Under the pieces are notes generated by a model. The model ran no database searches, was not told where the DNA came from, and saw only the letters and a program-made list of their open reading frames with translations. 64,000 nt of DNA. It comes from Actinomadura darangshiensis (GTDB lineage: Bacteria > Actinomycetota > Actinomycetes > Streptosporangiales > Streptosporangiaceae). A program made the translations under genes and the position numbers. Shown here in pieces: positions 57,817-64,000 of the stretch. Position 1 is the stretch's first letter, and every line of letters begins with the position of its first letter. The stretch spans positions 1 to 64,000 of the forward strand of contig NZ_SMKY01000007.1 of assembly GCF_004349235.1 (NCBI RefSeq), read 5' to 3'.

Positions 57817-58359
57817 ATGTGCGCCGACAGCCCTGGGAACCGCGTGCCGCGCTTCGACCCGCTCCCCGAAGAGGAGTGGGACGACGTGGTCAAGGCCGTG
57901 ACCGCCTCCATCGGGCCGCTGAACATCGTCACCACGATCGCCCGCCACCCGAAGCTGTTCCACTCCTGGATCGGGTTCGCCTCGATGCTGCTGATGGGCG
58001 GCACGCTGAGCGACCGGGACCGCGAGCTGGCGATCCTGCGGACGGCGCACCACCGTTCCTGCGCCTACGAGTGGGACCACCACCGCAAGGTCGCGCTGGG
58101 CGTCGGCCTCACCGAGGGCGAGATCGCCGCGCTCCGGCTGGCCCCGGACGAGCACGGCTGGAGCGACGAGGACCGCATGGTGCTGACCGCCGCGGACGAA
58201 CTGCACGCCGGCGGCACGGTCTCCGACGCGACGTGGACGGAGCTGTCCACCCGGCTGGGCGAGCATCAGCTGATCGAGCTGGTGATGCTGATCGGGCACT
58301 ACCACCTGCTCGCCTTCACGCTGAACGCCCTCCGCGTCCAGAACGAGGACGGGCATTGA
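57817..58359 (+). CDS. Carboxymuconolactone decarboxylase family protein (AhpD-like)
   Basis: A 180-residue helical protein of the CMD/AhpD fold. The core runs ELAILRTAHHRSCAYEWDHHRKVALGVGLTEGEI, with the single cysteine in CAYEWDHH rather than the CxxC of AhpD, so peroxidase-type redox activity is doubtful. A second CMD-like helical part follows. ATG 57817. The stop overlaps the GH3 gene start (TGATG), which couples the two; a functional link is not clear. Confidence 0.88.
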   Translation: MCADSPGNRVPRFDPLPEEEWDDVVKAVTASIGPLNIVTTIARHPKLFHSWIGFASMLLMGGTLSDRDRELAILRTAHHRSCAYEWDHHRKVALGVGLTEGEIAALRLAPDEHGWSDEDRMVLTAADELHAGGTVSDATWTELSTRLGEHQLIELVMLIGHYHLLAFTLNALRVQNEDGH

Positions 58360-60500
58360 TGCGCGCCGGCCGGTGGCTCCCGGCGGCGGCCGCGCTCGCG
58401 TCGGTGCTGGCGCTCGCCGCGGTGCAGGCGCCCGGCGAGGCGCGGGCGGAGACGGGACGCTGCGGCGACCCGGCCCAGCGCCCGTGGTGCGACACGTCGC
58501 TGACGCCGGACCAGCGGACGGCGCTGCTGCTGCCGAAGATGACCGGCGACGAGAAGATCGCGCTGCTGGCGTCGGACGATCCGTTCGGCGGCCCTCTCGG
58601 CGGGTTCTTCGAGAACGCGCACGCCGACACCAACGACGGGATCGAGCGGCTTGGCATCCCGCCGGTGTACATGGCCGACGGGCCGGCCGGCGTCAGGCAG
58701 GGCAAGGCGACCGCGTTACCCGCGCCGATCGCGCTGGCGGCGGGCTTCGACCGGGAGGGCGCGCGGCTGTACGGCCGGACGGTCGCGTGGGAGGCGAGGC
58801 ACCGGGGCAACGACCTCGTCTTCGGCCCGACCGTGGACGTCCTCCGCACGCCCCGCAACGGCCGGACCTTCGAGGGCTTCGGCGAGGACCCGTACCTGTC
58901 GGCGACGCTGGGCGTGCCCTGGATCAAGGGCGCGCAGGCGCAGGGCGTGATGACGTCGGTCAAGCACATGGCCGTCTACACGCAGGAGACCGACCGGCTG
59001 TCCCTCAGCATGACCGTCGATCCGCGGACGCTGCGCGAGATCTACCTTCCGCCGTTCGAGGCCGCCGTGAAGGACGGCGGCGCGGCGACGGTGATGTGCG
59101 GGTTCGGCGAGCTGAACGGCCGGTGGGCCTGCCAGGACGACGCCGTCCTGAACAAGATCCTGCGGTCGGAGTGGGGGTTCACGGGGCTCGTCCCGTCCGA
59201 CCACACCGCCGTGCAGGACACCGTGGGGGCGGCGAACGGCGGGCTCGACATGGAACTGCCGATCGGCATGAAGTACAACGCGTTCCTGCTGAAGCTGGCC
59301 GTCTCGCAGAGGAAGATCACGCAGGCGACGATCGACGCCCACGTGAGCAACGTCCTGCGGACGATGTTCCGGTTCGGGGTGTTCGACCGGCAGGCGTACC
59401 CCAACGACCTCACCCGCATCGACCGGGCCGCGAGCCAGACCGCGGCCCGGCGCATCGAGGAGGACGGGATCACGCTGCTGAAGAACGACGGGATCCTGCC
59501 GCTGAAGGCCCCGAAGTCGATCGCGCTGATCGGGCGGGCCGCGCAGGAGAGCCCGAGCGGATTCGGCTCGGCGAAGGTCGTCCCCTTCACGACCGTGAGC
59601 GCGCAGGACGGCATCGGGCGCCGTGCCGGGTCCGGAACCAAGGTGACCTACAACAGCGGTGACAACCCGGGGGATGCCGCCGGCGCCGCGCGCGCCGCGG
59701 ACGTCGCCATCGTGTTCGCCACCGACAGCCAGGGCGAGTTCTTCGACAAGTCGTGCCTCACGCTGGAATGCGGCGAGCCGCTCAGGGGCGACCAGGACGG
59801 GCTGATCTCCGCGGTCGCCAAGGCCAACCCCAACACGATCGTCGTGCTGAACACGGGCGGTCCTGTGCTGACGCCCTGGGCGGGACAGGTGAAGGGCATC
59901 ATCGAGGCCTGGTACCCGGGTCAGGAGGCAGGGAACGCCCTGGCGCGCGTCCTGTACGGGGACGTCGACCCAGGCGGACGGCTTCCCGTGACGTTCCCCG
60001 TCAACGAGAACGATGCGCCGACGTCCGGCAACCGGGCCCAGTACCCCGGCCTCAACAAGGCCACCACGTTCTCCGAGGGCGTCATGGTCGGTTACCGGCA
60101 CTACGACGCGAAGGGCACCGCACCGCGTTTCCCCTTCGGGCACGGCCTGTCCTACACCACGTTCGCCTACAGCGGGCTGGTGGCGAGCACCAAGGCCGTG
60201 CAGGTGACGGTGACCAACACCGGTGACCGGAGCGGTGTCGCCGTCCCGCAGCTCTACATCGGCATGCCGTCGCCCGGCGTGGACGTCCCGCAGCCGCCCA
60301 AGCAGCTCAAGGGCTACACCAAGGTCACGCTCGCGCCAGGCGAGAGCACGAAGGTGACGTTCCCGCTGTCCGCGCGCTCGCTCGCCTACTGGAACGTGGA
60401 GGCGAAGGCGTGGAAGGTCGCGGACGGCTGCTACGAGGTCATGGTGGGCTCCTCGTCCCGGCAGATCGCCCAGAAGGGGAGGCTCGGGACGTGCCGCTGA
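58359..60500 (+). CDS. Secreted glycoside hydrolase family 3 (beta-glucosidase-like)
   Basis: A 713-residue exported enzyme. Residues 1-30 form a Sec signal peptide ending ARA. The (beta/alpha)8 domain has YMADGPAGVR, GNDLVFGPTVDVLRTPRNGRTFEGFGEDP, VKHMAVY (substrate His-Lys, 202-203) and the nucleophile D281 in VPSDHTAV. The alpha/beta sandwich domain follows (about 400-600), then a C-terminal Fn3-like domain (about 625-705). ATG 58359 within TGATG. It probably releases terminal glucose or xylose from plant or host glycans. Confidence 0.93.
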   Translation: MRAGRWLPAAAALASVLALAAVQAPGEARAETGRCGDPAQRPWCDTSLTPDQRTALLLPKMTGDEKIALLASDDPFGGPLGGFFENAHADTNDGIERLGIPPVYMADGPAGVRQGKATALPAPIALAAGFDREGARLYGRTVAWEARHRGNDLVFGPTVDVLRTPRNGRTFEGFGEDPYLSATLGVPWIKGAQAQGVMTSVKHMAVYTQETDRLSLSMTVDPRTLREIYLPPFEAAVKDGGAATVMCGFGELNGRWACQDDAVLNKILRSEWGFTGLVPSDHTAVQDTVGAANGGLDMELPIGMKYNAFLLKLAVSQRKITQATIDAHVSNVLRTMFRFGVFDRQAYPNDLTRIDRAASQTAARRIEEDGITLLKNDGILPLKAPKSIALIGRAAQESPSGFGSAKVVPFTTVSAQDGIGRRAGSGTKVTYNSGDNPGDAAGAARAADVAIVFATDSQGEFFDKSCLTLECGEPLRGDQDGLISAVAKANPNTIVVLNTGGPVLTPWAGQVKGIIEAWYPGQEAGNALARVLYGDVDPGGRLPVTFPVNENDAPTSGNRAQYPGLNKATTFSEGVMVGYRHYDAKGTAPRFPFGHGLSYTTFAYSGLVASTKAVQVTVTNTGDRSGVAVPQLYIGMPSPGVDVPQPPKQLKGYTKVTLAPGESTKVTFPLSARSLAYWNVEAKAWKVADGCYEVMVGSSSRQIAQKGRLGTCR

Positions 60501-60592
60501 CGGCGAAGATCGCGGTTCCGCTGCCGTACCCGCCGGTTACGCGGTACAAATGAGGAAATCTTCGTCCGTCCCCGCCGAGTCGGAGTCCCCCA

Positions 60593-61771
60593 GTGCCGCA
60601 CGACACCTCCCGCGGGAGGACGAACACCCGTCCCGCGCGTTCCGCCGCCGCCCGCCCCGGGCACGGCGGCCAGGCCCATGCGGGCCGCCCCGGCAAGCCG
60701 CACTCCGGCCAGGCACGTTCCGGGCAGGCCCGGTCCGGCCCTGACGGGCGCGCCGCCTCGGACGGGCACGGCACCTCTGACGGGCACGGCCCCTCGGACG
60801 GGCACGGCGTCCCGGACCGGCAGGGCGGCGCGCCCCGCCCGCCGCGCGGCCGCGACCCGCGGCCCGGCACCCCGCTCGGCCCCGACGACCCGCGCGGCCT
60901 CGGCGGCTACACGCTGCTCGGCCGGCTCGGCGAGGGCGGCCAGGGCGTCGTCTACCTCGCCCGGAACGGCGGCGGCGAGCTCGTCACCGTCAAGATGCTG
61001 CGCGGCGGCATCGCGGCCGGGCACCGGGCGCGCAGCCGCTTCGCCAAGGAGGCGGACGCGGCCCAGCAGGTGTCCGGCCGGCACACCGCGCGCGTCCTGG
61101 ACGCCGACATGACCGGCGACCGCCCCTACATCGTCAGCGAGTTCGTCGAGGGCCCGTCGCTCCAGCAGGTCGTCGCGGGCCGCGGCCCGCTCGCCGGGCC
61201 ACGGCTCCGCAAGGCCGCGCTGCGCACGGCGGCGGCGCTCGCCGCGATCCACCGCGCCGGGATCGTGCACCGCGACTTCAAGCCCGGGAACGTCCTGCTC
61301 GGCCCGGACGGCGCCAAGGTCATCGACTTCGGCGTCGCCCGCACCGCCGACGCGGCCCCGCTGACCACCGGCCCGGTCGGGACGCCCGCCTACATGGCGC
61401 CCGAGCAGATCGAGGACGAGCCGGTCGGGCCGCCCGCCGACGTCTTCGCGTGGGGCGCCACCATGGTGTTCGCCGCGACGGGACGGCCGCCGTTCGGCAC
61501 CGGGCCGAGCGCGGCGGTGATGCGGCGCGTCACGTCCCGCAGGCCGGACCTCGGCGACATGGAGGGCCCGCTGCGCGACCTCGCGGCCCGCTGCCTGGAC
61601 AAGAACCCGGCCGCGCGGCCGACCGCGTCGCAGATCGTCCGGGCGCTGCGCGCGGGCCAGGCCCCGGCCCAGCGGCCGCGGCCGACGCGGATCCCGCGCT
61701 ACCGGTGGCGGATGATGGTCGCGCTCGGCGCCGTCGTGGCGGCCGGGTTCGTGCTCGGCATCCTGGTCTGA
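60593..61771 (+). CDS. Membrane-anchored Ser/Thr protein kinase with repetitive N-terminus
   Basis: A 392-residue Hanks-type kinase. Residues 1-100 are low complexity with SGQAR-type and three SDGHG(T/P) repeats (six residues each, encoded by 18-bp repeats at about 60757-60808). The kinase domain (105-345) has GEGGQGVVY (113-121), Lys134, HRDFKPGN (226-233), DFG (245-247), and APEQ. One C-terminal transmembrane segment (about 368-390) follows, with almost nothing outside, so there is no PASTA or other sensor. GTG 60593. An Rv2175c homologue, a known PknL substrate type, lies 1 kb away. Confidence 0.92.
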   Translation: MPHDTSRGRTNTRPARSAAARPGHGGQAHAGRPGKPHSGQARSGQARSGPDGRAASDGHGTSDGHGPSDGHGVPDRQGGAPRPPRGRDPRPGTPLGPDDPRGLGGYTLLGRLGEGGQGVVYLARNGGGELVTVKMLRGGIAAGHRARSRFAKEADAAQQVSGRHTARVLDADMTGDRPYIVSEFVEGPSLQQVVAGRGPLAGPRLRKAALRTAAALAAIHRAGIVHRDFKPGNVLLGPDGAKVIDFGVARTADAAPLTTGPVGTPAYMAPEQIEDEPVGPPADVFAWGATMVFAATGRPPFGTGPSAAVMRRVTSRRPDLGDMEGPLRDLAARCLDKNPAARPTASQIVRALRAGQAPAQRPRPTRIPRYRWRMMVALGAVVAAGFVLGILV

Positions 61772-61787
61772 CCGGCCGCCGGTCCGC

Positions 61788-61946
61788 TCACCAGTGCGGC
61801 GGGCGGTCCTCCAGTAGGCGGGAGTCGTCGTCGCCCGTGCGCCACTCGCCCCAGCCGATGTCGGTGTCGTCGGACGTCTGGTCCGGCAGGATGTCCAGGT
61901 CGTCGTCCAGGTCGACCGGGCGGTCGTCGTCGGGTCCCACGTTCAT
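61788..61946 (-). CDS. Small acidic protein of 52 residues
   Basis: A short gene on the opposite strand just after the kinase. The 52-residue product is very acidic (about 18 Asp/Glu), beginning MNVGPDDDRPVDLDDD and containing DQTSDDTDIGWGEW, ending PPHW. An in-frame ATG 9 nt upstream (61955) is an alternative start. Similar Asp-rich short proteins sit by kinase or thiE genes in related actinobacteria as I recall, so I regard it as real. No function is known. Confidence 0.6.
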   Translation of the reverse strand: MNVGPDDDRPVDLDDDLDILPDQTSDDTDIGWGEWRTGDDDSRLLEDRPPHW

Positions 61947-62026
61947 GATCCCCATTCTCGGCGATCGGATCGGTGCCTCGCACCGTGATCCAGGTCAAAC
62001 CCCGACAAGGTCCGGCGGCCGGCCGC

Positions 62027-62695
62027 TCAGGGGGCCAGCCGGCGCGCGAACTCCGCCGCCGCCGCGCCCGGGTCGTCGGCGTCGGTGATGGCGCGGACGA
62101 CCACGACGCGGCTCGCCCCCGCGGCCAGGACCTCGTCCAGGTTGCCGAGGTCGATGCCGCCGATCGCGAACCAGGGCCGTGCGACGCGCTGCGCCGCGAC
62201 GTATTCCAGCAGCTTCGGTCCGGGCGCGGCACGCCCCGGCTTGGTCGGCGTGGGCCACACCGGGCCTGCGCAAAAGTAGTCGGCGCCCGGCTCGGTGGCG
62301 GCCTCCGACGCCTGCTCGCCGGAGTGCGTCGACCGGCCGATCAGGATGTCGCCGCCGGTGATCTCGCGGGCGGCGGGGACCGGCAGGTCGTCCTGGCCGA
62401 GGTGCAGCACGTCCGCGCGGACGGCGTGCGCCACGTCGGCGCGGTCGTTGACGGCCAGCAGCGCGCCGTGCCGCTCGCAGGCCGCCCGGAAGATCTCCAG
62501 GTAGGCCATCTCCTGCCGCGCCTCCAGCCCCTTCTGGCGGAGCTGGATGAGGTCGACGCCGTTGCCGAGCACGGCGTCGAGGAAGGCGGGCAGGTCGCCC
62601 TGGCGCTCCCGCGCGTCCGTGCAGAGGTAGAGGCGGGCTCGGCTGAGCCGGGCGCGCAGCGCGACGGCGCGCTCGGTGGGCAGGTGCCTGGACAC
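62027..62695 (-). CDS. thiE: Thiamine-phosphate synthase
   Basis: Joins HMP diphosphate and thiazole phosphate to thiamine phosphate. A 222-residue TIM barrel: [31 protein letters not shown] (diphosphate Lys), [26 protein letters not shown], and [26 protein letters not shown] 62695 is preferred, with AAAGGACG upstream; a TTG 21 nt earlier (62716) is possible. No TPP riboswitch is seen upstream. Other thi genes are not in view. Confidence 0.92.
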   Translation of the reverse strand: MSRHLPTERAVALRARLSRARLYLCTDARERQGDLPAFLDAVLGNGVDLIQLRQKGLEARQEMAYLEIFRAACERHGALLAVNDRADVAHAVRADVLHLGQDDLPVPAAREITGGDILIGRSTHSGEQASEAATEPGADYFCAGPVWPTPTKPGRAAPGPKLLEYVAAQRVARPWFAIGGIDLGNLDEVLAAGASRVVVVRAITDADDPGAAAAEFARRLAP

Positions 62696-62730
62696 GGCGG
62701 GGGAACGTCCTTTCAACGGAGATCGCGAGG

Positions 62731-62755
62731 GCGCGGCGGCGGTGTCCCGCCGCGC
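62731..62755. terminator. GC hairpin upstream of thiE
   Basis: A 9-bp stem (GCGCGGCGG/CCGCCGCGC) with a 7-nt loop sits between the Rv2175c-type gene and thiE on the minus strand. It could attenuate read-through; no T-tract follows. Confidence 0.45.
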
Positions 62756-62809
62756 GCGACCCCCGCGATCCTGTCACGTGCATCGGCTGCCGCCTGCGGC
62801 GGCGGCGTG

Positions 62810-63184
62810 TCAGAAGGCGAGCGCCTGGGCGCGGCGGCGGACCTCGGTCCCCCGGTTCTCGGTGAGCGCGTCCACGGGCGTCCCCGGCAGCGTGTCGTCG
62901 GCCGTGAACAGCCAGCGGATCGTCTCCGCGTCGTCGTAGCCCGCGTCCGACAGCAGCGTGAGCGTGCCGGGCAGGCCCTTGATGACCTGGCCGTCCTTGA
63001 TGAAGGCGGCGGGCACCATCGGCTCGCCGGCGCGGCGCACGGCGAGGATCCGGTGCTCGTGGATCAGCTGCTTGATCCGGTTGGGCTTGATCCCGAGCCG
63101 CTCGGCGGCCTCCTTGAGGGTGAGCCACTCGCCGGCGAGGGCGTCGGTGCGGGGGTCGAGTGCGCTGTCAACGGTTGCGTGCAT
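62810..63184 (-). CDS. Rv2175c family DNA-binding protein
   Basis: A 124-residue protein with an N-terminal MerR/excisionase-like winged HTH: GEWLTLKEAAERLGIKPNRIKQLIHEHRILAVRR. The rest (AFIKDGQVIKGLPGTLTLLSDAGYDDAETIRWLF) is the C-terminal domain of the family. Rv2175c of M. tuberculosis binds DNA and is phosphorylated by the kinase PknL encoded next to it. ATG 63184 is chosen with AAGGGGG about 10 nt upstream; GTG 63193 is an alternative. The kinase is 1 kb away on the other strand. Confidence 0.9.
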   Translation of the reverse strand: MHATVDSALDPRTDALAGEWLTLKEAAERLGIKPNRIKQLIHEHRILAVRRAGEPMVPAAFIKDGQVIKGLPGTLTLLSDAGYDDAETIRWLFTADDTLPGTPVDALTENRGTEVRRRAQALAF

Positions 63185-63262
63185 CTGCGTCACGCCCCCT
63201 TGCTACCACGTCATCGGAAGCCTCAAACCCCCTGGACAGCCGTTAGGCGCCCACGGCGATCG

Positions 63263-64000
63263 CTATGGGCGAACAGCCTGCCGGACGGGCACGTCCGGGT
63301 CGGCCATCGCCTCCGGATCCACCGGGGTCCCGGCGGCCATCACCCGCCTCGCCTGCACCAGGTCGCGGGGGCGGCCGACGGTGAGGACCGCGTCGAGGCG
63401 GTCGCCGGTCAGCCACGCCGCCGCCCACGTCCGGCCGGCCGGGTCGCCGCGCCGGACGAGCCGCTCCGAGGCCGCGTGGTTGCCCGCGTACTGGACCATG
63501 CGGCCGAACTGCTCCGACCAGAAGTACGGGACGGCGTCGTACACGGCGTCCTGGCCGAGGAGGGACGCGGCGGCGACCTCGGGGGCGTTGAGCGCGGTGT
63601 CCCAGTGCTCGACGAGGAGCCGCCGGCCGTACCGGTCCGACCACCAGGCGGCGCAGTCGCCGGCCGCGACGACGTCCGGGCGGAGGGCGCCCGGGTCCTC
63701 CTCGCCCATGTAGGTGCGGAACGAGCCGTCGGTGACGACGCCGCGCTCCAGCAGCAGTCCCGAGCCCTCCAGCCAGGACAGGACGGGCCGCACGCCGACC
63801 CCGACGACCACCTCGTCCGCGTCGATCCGGCCGCCGCCCGCGAGGACGAGGCCGCTGTCCTGGACCTCCGCGACCTTCACGCCGGTGAGCAGCTCGACGC
63901 CCGCCTCCGCGTACCAGGGGGCGGTGAGCGCGCCCACCTCGGGTCCGATCGCGTTCGCGAGCGGGGTGTCGGCCGCCTCCACGACGGTGACGCGGCAGCC
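63263..64000 (-). CDS. FAD-dependent ferredoxin reductase-type oxidoreductase (cut by window edge)
   Basis: The C-terminal 245 residues of a pyridine nucleotide-disulfide-type reductase; the start lies beyond the right edge. Visible parts are the NAD-domain end (GCRVTVVEAADTPL), the GADEVVVGVGVRP-like strand (here DADEVVVGVGVRP), the second FAD motif VVAAGDCAAW, and a C-terminal Reductase_C domain with YFWSEQFG. The family reduces ferredoxins or rubredoxins for P450s and oxygenases. It is divergent or in tandem with nothing visible here other than the Rv2175c gene 78 nt downstream. Confidence 0.88.
   Translation of the reverse strand, partial: GCRVTVVEAADTPLANAIGPEVGALTAPWYAEAGVELLTGVKVAEVQDSGLVLAGGGRIDADEVVVGVGVRPVLSWLEGSGLLLERGVVTDGSFRTYMGEEDPGALRPDVVAAGDCAAWWSDRYGRRLLVEHWDTALNAPEVAAASLLGQDAVYDAVPYFWSEQFGRMVQYAGNHAASERLVRRGDPAGRTWAAAWLTGDRLDAVLTVGRPRDLVQARRVMAAGTPVDPEAMADPDVPVRQAVRP

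Noticed and set aside
62696-62812. TPP riboswitch upstream of thiE
   Set aside because: The conserved CTGAGA and ACCTGA-type elements are absent; only a plain GC hairpin is present.

Overview
The window is about 64 kb of very GC-rich DNA. Codon third positions are strongly G/C, GTG and TTG starts are common, and nearly every gene-to-gene contact is an ATGA, GTGA or TGATG overlap. Together with BldD (the c-di-GMP-responsive developmental regulator), the nucleoid protein mIHF, an F420-type flavin protein, SBP56 and an Rv2175c homologue, this points to a sporulating filamentous actinobacterium. Thermomonosporaceae/Streptosporangiales (for example an Actinomadura relative) is my best guess; the genus cannot be fixed from sequence reading alone.

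The core (about 13.4-49 kb) is the chromosomal block also known from Streptomyces, almost all on the minus strand. Read 5' to 3' it holds: pyrR-pyrB-pyrC-carA-carB-pyrK-pyrD-pyrF (complete de novo UMP synthesis, with a PyrR-binding hairpin in the leader); mihF-gmk-rpoZ-coaBC-metK; priA, a hypothetical gene, def, fmt, rsmB, a PAP2 phosphatase, rpe and a HAD phosphatase; then the riboflavin operon ribE-ribM-ribBA-ribH behind an FMN riboswitch; then hisG and a PH-domain gene. bldD diverges from pyrR. The block is interrupted by a large plus-strand membrane-protein gene between metK and priA, and by a LysR/DoxX/epimerase/ATPase group between the rib operon and rpe.

The left end (0-13.4 kb) is accessory metabolism. 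It has an FdrA/DUF1116 pair resembling oxamate carbamoyltransferase subunits, an aldose epimerase and a CitE-like DUF6986 protein. Next is a DUF385-hemerythrin fusion with a divergent MarR regulator. Then comes a four-gene set for maturation of molybdenum hydroxylases (MoxR ATPase, VWA protein, XdhC, MocA) without any structural hydroxylase genes, and an operon of Tat-exported sulfite oxidase, SBP56/methanethiol oxidase and a membrane protein.

The right end (49-64 kb) has a DHA2-type efflux pump, a 2-methylfumaryl-CoA isomerase-like CoA-transferase, a 14-bp minisatellite, a HEPN-domain gene with a perfect actinobacterial SOS box, an L,D-transpeptidase lipoprotein, a YbaK-ArsC pair, metF, a polyprenyl diphosphate synthase, a GH3 glycosidase, a membrane-anchored Ser/Thr kinase, thiE, an Rv2175c homologue and part of a ferredoxin reductase. 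The metF/idsA2/kinase/Rv2175c set recalls the Rv2172c-Rv2176 neighbourhood of Mycobacterium tuberculosis.

The most unusual signal is a set of exact or near-exact short tandem duplications, mostly placed at gene junctions: 43 bp at the ribH stop, 62 bp between def and fmt, 14 bp at a start codon, 14 bp before a terminator, 18 bp and 21 bp in leaders, and a 14-bp minisatellite. The 62-bp case makes two identical 20-codon ORFs that abut each other and fmt. I saw no rRNA, tRNA, CRISPR array, insertion sequence or phage genes. No complete, obviously new multi-gene system is visible; the best candidates for novelty are listed in the findings.
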